Assembly: GCA_022844045.1 (NCBI GenBank)
Contig: JALHMM010000015.1
Span: 24,649 to 88,648, forward strand
Origin: Reyranellaceae bacterium
Lineage (GTDB): Bacteria; Pseudomonadota; Alphaproteobacteria; Reyranellales; Reyranellaceae
Direction: 5' to 3'
Length of the DNA: 64,000 bases
The number at the start of each line of letters is the position of its first letter. Positions within the stretch are counted from its first letter, which is position 1. The notes under the pieces are model-generated. The model was not told where the DNA came from and searched no databases. It saw only the letters and a program-made list of their open reading frames with translations. A program made the translations under genes and the position numbers. Below, one piece after another: positions 45,833 to 54,850 of this stretch.

Positions 45833-46993
45833 ATGGACCGACCCGTTCCGACCGACATCGCGCCGCAGGCGGCTGAGGCGCTCCTGCGCTCGATCCTGCA
45901 AACCGTACCCGACGCGATGATCATCATCGACGAGCAGGGCCGCATCGAGCAGCTCAGCACCACCGCCGAGCGCCTGTTCGGCTATTCCCTGGCCGAGGTC
46001 GCCGGCGAGAACATCGGCAAGTTCATGCCGCCGCCCTACCGCGAGCGGCACGACGCCTACATGCGGCGCTACCTCGACACCGGCGAACGCCGAATCATCG
46101 GCATCGGTCGGGTCGTCACCGGCCAGCGCAAGGACGGCACGACCTTCCCGATGCACCTGACGATCGGCGAGCTGCGCACGGCCGACCGGCACTACTTCAC
46201 CGGCTTCATCCGCGACCTGACCGACCAGCAGCTCACCGAGGCCCGGCTGAAGGAGTTGCAGTCCGAGGTCACGCACATGTCGCGCTTCACCGCGCTGGGC
46301 GAGATGGCCTCGACCCTGGCGCACGAGATCAATCAGCCGCTGACGGCGATCAGCAACTATCTCCGCGGCTGCTTGCGGCTCTTGGAGCGCATCGAGGATC
46401 CCGCCTCGCCGATGCTGCGCGACGCGGTCGGCAAGGCGGCCGACCAGGCGCTGCGCGCCGGCGACATCATCCGCCGCCTGCGCGAGTTCGTGGCCCGCGG
46501 CGACAGCGAGCGGCGCATCGAGAGCCTGCCCAAGCTGATCGAGGATGCCGGCACGCTGGCGCTGATCGGCGCCCGCGACAGCAATATCGCGGTGACGTTC
46601 CGGATCGATCCCGCTATCGACCTGGTCATGGTCGACCGCATCCAGATCCAGCAGGTGCTGGTGAACCTGATCCGCAACGCGGTCGACGCGCTGGCCGATT
46701 TCAACGGCCCCCGCGCGATCGATATCGAGGCCCGCGCCGGTACCGATGGCATGACCCGGGTCAGCGTCGCCGATACCGGCGGCGGGCTGGCGCCCGAGAT
46801 CGCGCGTCATCTCTTCCAGCCCTTCGTGACCACGAAGCAGGGAGGCATGGGGCTCGGCCTGTCGATCTGCCGCACCATCGTCGAGGCGCATGGCGGCAGG
46901 ATCTGGGTCGAGGCGCGGCCAAGCGGCGGGACCATCTTCAACTTCACCCTGCGCGCGGCTGGCGGGCACGAGGAGGACGCGCGTGACGAGTAG
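45833..46993 (+). CDS. fixL: Heme-PAS sensor histidine kinase FixL
   Basis: Oxygen sensor: oxygen on the PAS heme shuts off autophosphorylation. 386 residues with no TM, as in soluble FixL. PAS residues include His73 (YRERHDAYMRRY, the proximal heme ligand) and Arg93 (IIGIGR), 20 residues apart as His200 and Arg220 are in the Bradyrhizobium protein. The kinase part has MASTLAHEINQPLTAI (phosphoacceptor His), N-box, and GGGLAPEIARHLFQPF and GMGLGLSICRTIVEAHGG. Its stop overlaps the GTG of fixJ. Confidence 0.95.
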   Translation: MDRPVPTDIAPQAAEALLRSILQTVPDAMIIIDEQGRIEQLSTTAERLFGYSLAEVAGENIGKFMPPPYRERHDAYMRRYLDTGERRIIGIGRVVTGQRKDGTTFPMHLTIGELRTADRHYFTGFIRDLTDQQLTEARLKELQSEVTHMSRFTALGEMASTLAHEINQPLTAISNYLRGCLRLLERIEDPASPMLRDAVGKAADQALRAGDIIRRLREFVARGDSERRIESLPKLIEDAGTLALIGARDSNIAVTFRIDPAIDLVMVDRIQIQQVLVNLIRNAVDALADFNGPRAIDIEARAGTDGMTRVSVADTGGGLAPEIARHLFQPFVTTKQGGMGLGLSICRTIVEAHGGRIWVEARPSGGTIFNFTLRAAGGHEEDARDE

Positions 46994-47597
46994 CCAGGTC
47001 GTCCATGTCATCGACGACGACGCCGGCGTGCGCGATTCGCTGGCCTTCCTGCTGGGCACGGCCGGATTGGCGGTGCGCACGCACGAGTCGGCGGCTGCCT
47101 TCCTCAAGACCCTGCCCGAGGCCGAGGATGGCTGCATTGTCACCGATGTGCGCATGCCGGAGATCGACGGCATCGAGCTGCAGCGCCGGCTGCGCGCCCA
47201 GGGCTGTACCCTGCCCGTCGTCGTGATGACCGGCCATGGCGACGTCGCGTTGGCCGTCGCGGCGATGAAGGCCGGCGCGATGGATTTCATCGAGAAGCCG
47301 TTCAGCGACGACGTTCTGCTCGCCGCCATCCGCGCCGCCCTGGCGCGGCGCGGCAGCGAGCGCGAGCGCGCCGCGCACACCGCGGAGGTACGAACCCGGA
47401 TGCAAACGCTGTCGGAGCGCGAGCGGCAGGTTCTCGATGGCCTGGTCGCCGGCAAGCCCAACAAGATCATCGCCCACGACCTGGGCATCAGCGCACGCAC
47501 CGTGGAGATCTACCGCGCCAATGTCATGACCAAGATGCGCGCCGACAGCCTCTCGGCCCTGGTGCGCATGGCGCTGCTCGACGCCGCCGCGACCTGA
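46983..47597 (+). CDS. fixJ: Response regulator FixJ
   Basis: 204 residues, NarL/LuxR class. Receiver with phospho-acceptor Asp in VTDVRMPEIDG and a C-terminal helix-turn-helix LSERERQVLDGLVAGKPNKII. GTG start, 11 bases inside fixL with GAGGAGGA upstream. Expected to activate fixK-type genes when FixL is active under low oxygen. Confidence 0.95.
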   Translation: MTSSQVVHVIDDDAGVRDSLAFLLGTAGLAVRTHESAAAFLKTLPEAEDGCIVTDVRMPEIDGIELQRRLRAQGCTLPVVVMTGHGDVALAVAAMKAGAMDFIEKPFSDDVLLAAIRAALARRGSERERAAHTAEVRTRMQTLSERERQVLDGLVAGKPNKIIAHDLGISARTVEIYRANVMTKMRADSLSALVRMALLDAAAT

Positions 47598-47608
47598 GCG
47601 CCGCGGCT

Positions 47609-47622
47609 TTGCGCTGGATCAA
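47609..47622. promoter_or_regulatory. FNR-like box upstream of the lone receiver gene
   Basis: TTGCG-CTGG-ATCAA; second half perfect, two mismatches in the first. Centred about 69 bp upstream of the receiver gene at 47684. Confidence 0.35.
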
Positions 47623-47683
47623 CCTCCCGCCGTCAGGAAACGGGTAAAGGTGATTCTTCCCATGCGGGGAGGAACGCGAGGCC

Positions 47684-48058
47684 ATGGCCCAGTCGGTGTG
47701 GACCGTAGCCGTCGTCGATGACGACGCGGCGGTCCGCCATGCCCTGAAGTTCGCGCTCGAGTTCGATGGCCTGCGGGTATTCCTGTACGACAGCGCCCAG
47801 GCGTTGCTCGCCGATCCTGAGCTGACGCGTCATGGCTGCCTGGTGATCGACTACCGCATGCCCGAGATCGACGGGCTGGAGCTGGTCGAGACGCTGCAGG
47901 AGCGCGGCTTTGCCATACCGATCATCATGATCACCGGCCGCGCCACCTCGGGCATGCGCGTCCGGGCCAGCCGGGCCGGCATCGCCACGGTGCTGGAGAA
48001 GCCGCTATCCGACGGCGCGCTGGGCGACGCCATCCGCTCCGCCCTCGCGGCGCGGTAG
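47684..48058 (+). CDS. Single-domain FixJ-like receiver
   Basis: 124 residues: receiver only, with AVVDDDAAVRHALKF, phospho-site Asp in LVIDYRMPEIDG, and the switch segment IIMITGRATSG and LEKPLSD. No output domain follows. The MPEIDGLEL and EKPxSD blocks are very like FixJ, so it may compete for FixL phosphate, like FixT-type modulators in function though not in sequence. It follows fixJ by 86 bp. Confidence 0.85.
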   Translation: MAQSVWTVAVVDDDAAVRHALKFALEFDGLRVFLYDSAQALLADPELTRHGCLVIDYRMPEIDGLELVETLQERGFAIPIIMITGRATSGMRVRASRAGIATVLEKPLSDGALGDAIRSALAAR

Positions 48059-48080
48059 CGCGGGATCCTTGCCCCGCCGA

Positions 48081-48107
48081 CAGATCCCTCGCCGGCTCGG
48101 GTTGACG
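48081..48107. repeat. Decayed copy of the CTGTCATCCC palindrome
   Basis: GATCCCTCGCCGGCTCGGGTTGAC resembles the right half of the element at 37818-37886 (GATCCCTCGCCGCGCTCGGGATGACA) with a few changes. It is too short to form the full hairpin. Confidence 0.4.
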
Positions 48108-48126
48108 GAGTCTTCCTGAGCGGGTT

Positions 48127-48224
48127 TGCGGTGAATGGCGGATTATTCGCCGTACAATATGCGGTGAATAATCTTGCGCTTGCGGCGAATAGCACTCATA
48201 TTCACCGCAATAACTGCGGCGAAT
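48127..48224 (+). promoter_or_regulatory. Iterated operator upstream of the Fic gene
   Basis: The 10-base word TGCGG(T/C)GAAT occurs at 48127-48136, 48160-48169, 48181-48190 and 48215-48224 on the plus strand and as ATTCACCGCA at 48200-48209, with a partial ATTCGCCG at 48145-48151. The last copy overlaps the fic ATG. A multi-site operator for a repressor, probably the Fic protein itself or a neighbouring regulator. Confidence 0.7.
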
Positions 48225-49332
48225 GAACACCTACATCTACGACAGACCGGGCTGGCCCCGGTTCGACTGGAACGGCGCCGATCTCGTCCGGCCGCTGGCC
48301 GATGTCCGTCTCCGCCAGGGCCGGCTACTCGGCCGCATGGGCGCGCTGGGTTTCGACCTGCGCGACGAGGCGGTTTTGCGCACGCTGACCGAGGATGTGC
48401 TGAAGACGAGCGAGATCGAAGGCGCGATCCTCGACAAGGACCAAGTCCGCTCCTCCATCGCCCGCCGCCTGGGCATGGATATCGGCGCGCTCACGCCGGC
48501 CGATCGCCACGTCGAGGGCGTCGTCGAGATGATGCTCGATGCGACCGTAAACTTCGCAAGGCCGTTGAGCTCGGCGCGGCTCTACGCGTGGCACGCCGCG
48601 CTGTTTCCCACGGGATACAGCGGCATGGCGAAGGTCCGTGTCGGCGCGTGGCGCGACGGCCGCGCCGGGCCGATGCAGGTGGTGTCCGGTCCGATGGGCC
48701 GCGAGCGAGTTCACTTCGAGGCCCCACCCGCTGCCCGCATGAAGCGCGAGATGACGGCGTTCTTCGTTTGGTTCGACGGCGCGGCATCGGCCGGGCTCGA
48801 TCCTCTTCTCAAGTCGGCGATCGCCCATCTGTGGTTCGTCACCATCCATCCGTTCGAGGACGGCAACGGCCGCATCGCCCGCGCCATCGCCGACATGGCG
48901 CTGGCGCGTTCGGAGGGCAGCCCGCGGCGCTTCTACAGCATGTCCTCGCAGATCCGACAGGAGCGCGCCGACTACTACGACATGCTCGAGAGCACGCAGC
49001 GCGGCGATCTCGACATCACCCCGTGGCTGCGCTGGTTCCTCGGCTGCCTCGACCGCGCCTTCGACGGCACCGAGCGCATCCTCGCCCAGGTGCTACGCAA
49101 GGCGCGTGTCTTCGAGTCGCTCGCCGGCCAGGCGCTAAGCGATCGCCAGCGCCTCGTCGTCAACCGCCTGCTCGACGGCTTCGAAGGCAAGCTCACCTCG
49201 GCGAAATGGGCCAAGCTGACCAAGACCTCGCCCGATACCGCGTTGCGCGACATCAACGACCTCGTCGCGCGCGGCATCCTGGTCCGCGACCCGGCGGGCG
49301 GGCGCAGCACGAGCTACTCGCTGGCGGTTTAA
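48223..49332 (+). CDS. Fic/DOC family AMP-transferase with winged-helix C terminus
   Basis: 369 residues: N-terminal domain with the inhibitory motif TSEIEG (T62-x3-E66-G67), Fic core HPFEDGNGRIAR (209-220; catalytic His209), and a C-terminal winged-helix-like segment (SAKWAKLTKTSPDTALRDINDLVARGIL). Fic proteins transfer AMP to target proteins; the intact glutamate predicts autoinhibition (class II). The C-terminal winged helix and the operator array at 48127-48224 suggest autoregulation. No antitoxin gene is adjacent. Confidence 0.93.
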   Translation: MNTYIYDRPGWPRFDWNGADLVRPLADVRLRQGRLLGRMGALGFDLRDEAVLRTLTEDVLKTSEIEGAILDKDQVRSSIARRLGMDIGALTPADRHVEGVVEMMLDATVNFARPLSSARLYAWHAALFPTGYSGMAKVRVGAWRDGRAGPMQVVSGPMGRERVHFEAPPAARMKREMTAFFVWFDGAASAGLDPLLKSAIAHLWFVTIHPFEDGNGRIARAIADMALARSEGSPRRFYSMSSQIRQERADYYDMLESTQRGDLDITPWLRWFLGCLDRAFDGTERILAQVLRKARVFESLAGQALSDRQRLVVNRLLDGFEGKLTSAKWAKLTKTSPDTALRDINDLVARGILVRDPAGGRSTSYSLAV

Positions 49333-49523
49333 GGTCGCTGTCGCCCCGAACGTCGTGAGGGGGCTTGAGCCGCTCGTGGCCCCTCGTTGGCGGTATGGCA
49401 CCGCCATCGCGGTATCGCCTCCACTGCTGCCACCTCCGTAGAATCCCTTAGGTCGTTTCCCTGAATGGTGGCGCGCCGGGGTCGCCGGTACTGAGGCTTT
49501 GCCAACGCCTCGAGGAGCGACCG

Positions 49524-50207
49524 ATGCAAGCCATCAGCCCCGCCGCCCGCCACTTCCCGCCAGCCATCCTCGCATTGCACGGCCCGGCCGCGATGCCGCG
49601 CCGACCGGTGGCCGAGCCGGGCGTGCGCCTGCGCTTCGCCAAGGGCGAAGGGATCTACGCCGAAGGTGACGACGCGGAGTACTTCTACAAGGTCGTGTCG
49701 GGCACCGTGCGCATCTGCAAGGTGCTGCACGACGGCCGTCGCCAGATCGAGGCCTTCCACCTCGCCCGTGACATCTTCGGCTTGGAACGCGGCGCCACGC
49801 ACCGCTTCACGGCCGAAGCGGTCGACGACCTCGTGGTCCTGGCGTTCCGCGCGCGGACCCTCGAGGACCTGCTGCGCGACGATCCCGACCTCGGCGGCGA
49901 GCTCATGGCCTCGGTACTGGCCAGCCTAGACCGCGCGCGCGACCACCTCGTGCTGCTGGGCCGCAAGTCGGCGCGCGAGAAGATCGCCACCTTTCTGCTG
50001 AACATCGCCGAGCGGCTGTCGAGCGACGGCAGCTTCGAGCTACCGATGCAGCGCGGCGACATCGCCGATCACCTCGGCCTGACCATCGAGACCGTGTCGC
50101 GCACGCTCACCCGCATGGCGCGCGATGGACTGATCGGCCTGCAGGCCTGCGGCCGCGCGGTCGAGATCCTGGATCGCGACGGCCTCGCGGCGGCCGACGC
50201 CGACTGA
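49524..50207 (+). CDS. Crp/Fnr family regulator, FixK-like
   Basis: 227 residues: cyclic-nucleotide-binding-like fold and a helix-turn-helix with LTIETVSRTL, the E..SR residues that read TTGAT-N4-ATCAA boxes. Unlike the protein at 38629 it has no N-terminal Cys cluster (the only Cys sit at RICKV and QACGR), so it should not bind an iron-sulfur cluster and fits the FixK/FixK2 role downstream of FixJ. GAGGAGC lies ahead of the ATG. No FNR box of its own was seen. Confidence 0.9.
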   Translation: MQAISPAARHFPPAILALHGPAAMPRRPVAEPGVRLRFAKGEGIYAEGDDAEYFYKVVSGTVRICKVLHDGRRQIEAFHLARDIFGLERGATHRFTAEAVDDLVVLAFRARTLEDLLRDDPDLGGELMASVLASLDRARDHLVLLGRKSAREKIATFLLNIAERLSSDGSFELPMQRGDIADHLGLTIETVSRTLTRMARDGLIGLQACGRAVEILDRDGLAAADAD

Positions 50208-50229
50208 AGCCCGATCCGCGGCGGCGCGC

Positions 50230-51234
50230 TCAGGTGCGGTAGTAATCGCGATACCAGCGGACGAATTCCGCGACGCCGGTTTCGATCGGCGTCTCGGGCC
50301 GGAAGCCGATCAGCGCTTCGAGCAGCTCGGTCGAGGCCTCGGTGCGCAGCACGTCGCCCGGCTGCATGTCCATGTAGTTGCGCTCCGCCTTGCGGCCGAG
50401 CGCCTGCTCGATCGCCTCGACGAAGCGCATCAGGCCGACCGGGTGGCCGCCACCGATATTGACGATGCGGTAGGGCGCGACGGGGCTCTGCGAATCGGTC
50501 GCCACAACGCGCGCGGCGCCGCGTACCGGCACCTTCTCGCAGAGCCGCGCGATGCCTTCGACCAGGTCGTCGATATAGGTGAAGTCGCGCTCCATGCGGC
50601 CGTGGTTGTAGATGTCGATCGGCCGGCCGGCGAGGATGCTCTCGACGAACTTGAACAGCGCCATGTCGGGACGGCCCCACGGACCGTAGGCGGTGAAGAA
50701 GCGGAAGACGGTGGTCGGGATGTCCCAGAGATGGGCGTAGCTGTGCGCCATCGTCTCCATCGACTTCTTGGTCGCCGCGTAGATCGTCAGCGGATGGTCG
50801 GTGGAGCCGGTCTCGGCGAGCGGGAAGGTGGCGCTGGCGCCATAGGCCGAGCTGGTCGAGGCCATCACGAGGTGGCGCGGCGGGTGCTCGCGGCACAGCT
50901 CCAGCACGTTGAAGCTGCCGGTGACGTTGGAGTCGATATAGGCCCTTGGATTTTCCAGGCTGTAGCGCACGCCGGCCTGCGCCGCGAGGTGGACGACGAG
51001 CTCCGGCCTGGCGTCGCGGAAGATGCCCGCCAGGCTCGCCCAGTCCTCGAGCATGCAGCGATGGTTCTGGAAGGCGTTGTGCCGCTCCAACAGCGCGACG
51101 CGGTTCTCCTTGAGCCGCACATCGTAATACGGCGTCATGCCGTCGACGCCGATCACCTCGTGGCCATCGGCGATCAGGCGTTGGGCGAGATGGAAGCCGA
51201 CGAAGCCGGCGGTGCCGGTCACCAGGCAGCGCAT
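50230..51234 (-). CDS. UDP-glucuronate 4-epimerase (LpsL-like SDR)
   Basis: Converts UDP-glucuronate to UDP-galacturonate for polysaccharide synthesis. 334 residues: NAD-binding [11 protein letters not shown], the catalytic pair Y-x3-K in [10 protein letters not shown], and family landmarks [13 protein letters not shown] and [11 protein letters not shown]. Epimerase of the UDP-GlcA/UDP-GlcNAc group; the exact substrate is inferred from similarity to LpsL. It ends 5 bp from the next gene's end of translation (start of that gene's stop at 51239) and shares its strand. Confidence 0.9.
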   Translation of the reverse strand: MRCLVTGTAGFVGFHLAQRLIADGHEVIGVDGMTPYYDVRLKENRVALLERHNAFQNHRCMLEDWASLAGIFRDARPELVVHLAAQAGVRYSLENPRAYIDSNVTGSFNVLELCREHPPRHLVMASTSSAYGASATFPLAETGSTDHPLTIYAATKKSMETMAHSYAHLWDIPTTVFRFFTAYGPWGRPDMALFKFVESILAGRPIDIYNHGRMERDFTYIDDLVEGIARLCEKVPVRGAARVVATDSQSPVAPYRIVNIGGGHPVGLMRFVEAIEQALGRKAERNYMDMQPGDVLRTEASTELLEALIGFRPETPIETGVAEFVRWYRDYYRT

Positions 51235-51238
51235 GGCG

Positions 51239-52588
51239 TCAGGCCTTGACGATGTGCTTGCCGACCACGCCGTGTCGGGCGCAGGCGTTGCGCGTATCGA
51301 TCACGAGACGCGACCAGCGCGCGACGTCGCGATAGTCGATCGCGTCATGGTCGGTGCAGATCACCGTCGCGTCGATCGTGGCAAGCAACGCTTCGCTCAA
51401 CCCGGTCGAGCGCCGCCCGGCGAATTCGGGATGCTCGCGGTTGGCGCCGATCTCGGCCACGTGGGGGTCGTGGAACAGCACCTCGGCGCCCTGCCGCTCG
51501 AGCAGCTCCATGATGCGGAACGACGGACTCTCGCGCGTGTCGTCGACGTTCTTCTTGTAGGCGACGCCCACGATCAGGATACGCGCGCCCTTCGCCGCCC
51601 GGCCGGCATGCGCGTTCATCGCCTCGATGGTACGCGCCGCCACCCGCAGCGGCATCGCGGTGTTGATCTCGCCGGCGAGCTCGACGAAGCGCGTGGCGAT
51701 ACCGAACTCGCGCGCCTTCCAGGTCAGGTAGAATGGATCGATCGGGATGCAGTGCCCGCCTAGCCCCGGGCCGGGATAGAACGGCATGAAGCCGAAGGGC
51801 TTGGTCTTGGCCGCCTCGATGACCTCCCAGACATCGATGCCCATGGACTCGAAGACGACCTTGAGCTCGTTGACGAGCGCCACGTTGACCGAGCGGAAGA
51901 TGTTCTCCGTCAGCTTCACGGCCTCGGCGGTGTCCAGCGACGAGACGGCGATGGTGCGCGGCACGATCTGGTCATAGAGGGCGCAGGCCATGCTGAGCGC
52001 GTCGGGCCCGTCGCCGCCGACCACCTTGGGGATGTCGGCCGTCGCGAACGCCGCGTTGCCAGGATCCTCGCGCTCCGGCGAATAGGCGAGGAAGAAATCC
52101 TGGCCGGAGCGCAGCCCACCCTTCTCCAGGATCGGCCGCACCACCTCGCTCGTGGTACCGGGATAGGTCGTCGATTCGAGCACGACGAGCTGGCCACGCC
52201 GCAGATGGCGCGCCACCTGCTCGCTGGTGGCGACGACGTAGGACAGGTCCGGCTCGCGCTGGCGGGTCAACGGCGTCGGCACGCACAGGATGATCGCGTC
52301 GACGCCCTCGAGCCGGGCGAAGTCGTCCGTCGAATCCAGACGCCCCGCTTCGCGCAGCGCGCTCAACGCTTCGGCGGAGACATGGCCGATATACGACCGC
52401 CCGGCGTTGAGCAGGTCGATTTTCGCCTTATCGATGTCGAAGCCGAGGACGCGAAAGCCCTTGCTCGCGAAGGTACAGGCGAGCGGTAGGCCGACATAAC
52501 CGAGACCGACGACGCCGATCCGCGCCGTGCGATGCCGGAACGAATCGGCCAGCGTCGAGGCCGACGGACCTTTGCCGGCGCCGGTCAT
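51239..52588 (-). CDS. Nucleotide sugar dehydrogenase (UDP-GlcNAc/UDP-GalNAcA type)
   Basis: Four-electron NAD-dependent oxidation of a UDP-sugar to the uronic acid. 449 residues: [18 protein letters not shown], the catalytic Cys in [12 protein letters not shown], and [15 protein letters not shown] with the family Asn. It groups with WbpA/TviB-type enzymes rather than UDP-glucose dehydrogenase. Together with the epimerase it should supply an acidic sugar for surface polysaccharide. Confidence 0.92.
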   Translation of the reverse strand: MTGAGKGPSASTLADSFRHRTARIGVVGLGYVGLPLACTFASKGFRVLGFDIDKAKIDLLNAGRSYIGHVSAEALSALREAGRLDSTDDFARLEGVDAIILCVPTPLTRQREPDLSYVVATSEQVARHLRRGQLVVLESTTYPGTTSEVVRPILEKGGLRSGQDFFLAYSPEREDPGNAAFATADIPKVVGGDGPDALSMACALYDQIVPRTIAVSSLDTAEAVKLTENIFRSVNVALVNELKVVFESMGIDVWEVIEAAKTKPFGFMPFYPGPGLGGHCIPIDPFYLTWKAREFGIATRFVELAGEINTAMPLRVAARTIEAMNAHAGRAAKGARILIVGVAYKKNVDDTRESPSFRIMELLERQGAEVLFHDPHVAEIGANREHPEFAGRRSTGLSEALLATIDATVICTDHDAIDYRDVARWSRLVIDTRNACARHGVVGKHIVKA

Positions 52589-52702
52589 CGGGTTGTCATG
52601 GGCAAGATGATCAACCAGCGCGCGACGCGACGGACGCCGGACGCCTTAGGCGTAGGGCGCTCCGCCCGCTCGGAAACGGCGGTAGACTCTCCATTTCTCG
52701 GA

Positions 52703-53440
52703 TCAGTCCGGCGGAAATTGCAACCTAATCGAGGCCGCTGCCTGCCCCGTATCGGCGCCGCGCTTGAACGCAAAGTTGTCGTAGTCCGAGACCACGGCGT
52801 CGGTATAGCCAAGTCCCGCCATCCAACGGAGCGCCTTGGCGTTGCTTTCGTTGCGGAGGTTGAGCTCGATTCCCACATAGGGATTGTGCTCGATGAGCGT
52901 TTCTTGCGCACCCTACAGCACACCGAAGTCAAAGCTGTCCACGTCGATCTCAATGGCATCGACGCGACTCAGCGCCTTTTCCGTCATGAACACGTCGACA
53001 GTGATGAATGGGTGAGATTTACGGGACGGCGGCGTTCCCCAGAGGTGATAGATATTGTCTTCGATCATCCCGGTGGCTTTGCCAACATCGTAATTGAGCA
53101 CTGTCACGTTCCGCACGTCGTGATGCCTGATATTCCGCGGCGGCTTTTCGAGCGATGTTGCGTCGGGTTCTATCGCGTAGACGTCGCCTTGAGGCGCGAG
53201 TTGCGACAACAGGATCGCGTTGTAACTGATGTTGGCCCCGATATCGAGAATGCACCAGTCCTCCTGGACGTGATCCACGAACGACTTCTTGGTCGCCAGT
53301 TCGCACTGAGGACAATACCAGAGGAATTCGTCGTAGTAGTCGAGCAACTCGATGGGAGCGCGCCCAGTTACGTTTGTGACAACTCTGGACCGCTGTGGCT
53401 GGCCGAAGATGAAGTTCACGCTGCGCTTGAGCACATTCAA
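52703..53440 (-). pseudogene. FkbM-family methyltransferase gene broken by amber codon
   Basis: The frame starting with TTG at 53440 encodes an FkbM methyltransferase N-terminal part (DWCILDIGANISYNAI, AIEPDATSLEK, EIDVDSFDFGVL) and stops at TAG (52913-52915). Beyond it the same frame continues for about 70 codons (GAQETLIEHNPYVGIELN and FPPD to the stop at 52703), the expected FkbM C-terminal part, with no shift in frame. So this is an FkbM gene interrupted by one in-frame amber codon. A sequencing error or natural readthrough are alternatives. Confidence 0.8.
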
Positions 53441-53597
53441 CGCCTATCAGTTGCACGCCGATGGGAAGCGTGGATCGTCGAGGCTCCCACGCCGCCAAGC
53501 TGAGAGGAGTATACTAACTATTGGCAGAGACGTCGCCACCGCCATTGTCATGTGCAACCTTTCTGCTGGCGGCGTGTTCGGCGAAGTGCTGGACCAG

Positions 53598-53762
53598 TTA
53601 CGAAGCTGCGGGCGCAATCCATTCATAGGTTTCGGTGGTCGCGAAGCCCACGAACAGCATGATCGCCTCCCGGTTGGCGTTCCGCAGAACGGGCTCCGAG
53701 CCGACGGTAGCGAACTTCGTCGGTTTGATTTCGCGCGGGGCGATGGGTTTATTCGTAGTCAC
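53598..53762 (-). CDS. Small 54-residue protein coupled to the FkbM gene
   Basis: Starts with GTG that overlaps the upstream FkbM stop as GTGA and encodes VTTNKPIAPREIKPTKFATV, then EAIMLFVGFATTETYEWIA. Protein-like composition and translational coupling support it, but no family is recognised. Confidence 0.45.
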   Translation of the reverse strand: MTTNKPIAPREIKPTKFATVGSEPVLRNANREAIMLFVGFATTETYEWIAPAAS

Positions 53763-54496
53763 TTCGGCAGTTTGGCCATGTCGGGTGAAACGAATATTGC
53801 GTCGGCCCAGCAGAGGGTGGCGGGCCGTCCAGGCTGGTAGCGGTAGTCGTAAATTCCCTGTAGGGCGTAACCTTGCTGACGGAGGTGATTGGCTAGGTCC
53901 CAGAAGGTCGGAGCGCCGCGATAGAGTTCGTGAAAGAGCACCTCAAGGACGACCGCTCGAATAGCGCCGCGGCTGAGCATGCCGCTGGCGCCTCTCAGGG
54001 CCATAAGCTCACCGCCTTGTATGTCCATCTTGAGAACGTCGAGCGTCGCGATCCCTCGGTCGGCGCAAAGACGATCAATCGTCACCGTGGCGATGCGCTC
54101 CGGTGGCAGCGCCTCAATTGGCGCATCAAAGAAGCGCACGTCGCCTACGGGCAGCAGCGAGTGTGACCCGCTGTGCGAAGTCAACAACAGGTCGGCGGTC
54201 CCATCGGCGTCAGATAGGCCGAGTTTCAGAAGCTCAGCGCGGGCACCGAACGGTGCCAGGGCAGTCGCTGCGGCGGCGTGGTTTTCTGGCGCTGGCTCAA
54301 GAGCGATGACGCGGCAGTTCGGAAAAGCGTCCAGATACTCGATGCTGGTATGGCCGTGATGGGCGCCGGCGTCGATCACTGTCAGCGGCTCGCCGTGGCC
54401 AAATAGCCGAGTCTGCGCGACGAAAAGACTATCGGTTGCCGGCGCCTGGGTAGAGGGCGATAACGGCATTGGCTGTCGGCGTCGCTTCCAAAACAT
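53759..54496 (-). CDS. FkbM-family methyltransferase
   Basis: 245 residues, intact. SAM motif VIDAGAHHGHTSIEY (about 40-54), VIALEPAPEN, and the DVLKMDIQGGELMALRGA block that is typical of FkbM methyltransferases. FkbM enzymes O-methylate sugars or polyketides; the nucleotide-sugar genes nearby suggest a polysaccharide substrate. No signal peptide. Confidence 0.88.
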   Translation of the reverse strand: MFWKRRRQPMPLSPSTQAPATDSLFVAQTRLFGHGEPLTVIDAGAHHGHTSIEYLDAFPNCRVIALEPAPENHAAAATALAPFGARAELLKLGLSDADGTADLLLTSHSGSHSLLPVGDVRFFDAPIEALPPERIATVTIDRLCADRGIATLDVLKMDIQGGELMALRGASGMLSRGAIRAVVLEVLFHELYRGAPTFWDLANHLRQQGYALQGIYDYRYQPGRPATLCWADAIFVSPDMAKLPK

Positions 54497-54850
54497 ATCC
54501 TATCGTACAAGCAAGAGTCGCCGAAGGTCCATAACCGACGCTTTCCCAATCACTGGCCTTTCGGACGAGCGAAATGTGAATATCGGGCGGCTGAAACGGG
54601 TCAGATCATGCCGACGGTCCATGTTGCACCATGCCGCCACGAATCATCGACAAGGCCAATGAAGAATTTGCGCGACTCCTGGCTTACCGGGACTGCCGGC
54701 TACAGAATGCCCCGTGCTGATCCACTCGGCAGCAAAACATGCCTCCCCTGCAATCGAGAAGTCTCGCCGGCTCAGTGCGCTGCAACCTGGCGAGCCCAGT
54801 TTCCGCTTGTTTGCTCTTGCCTGTCTTGCGGTCTGATACCGGTCGACGTC
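54497..54850. other. Gene-free gap between FkbM and RTX genes
   Basis: 354 bp of average composition. I see no gene, tRNA or clear repeat in it. A minus-strand promoter for the FkbM genes may lie at its left end, but none is obvious. Confidence 0.4.
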
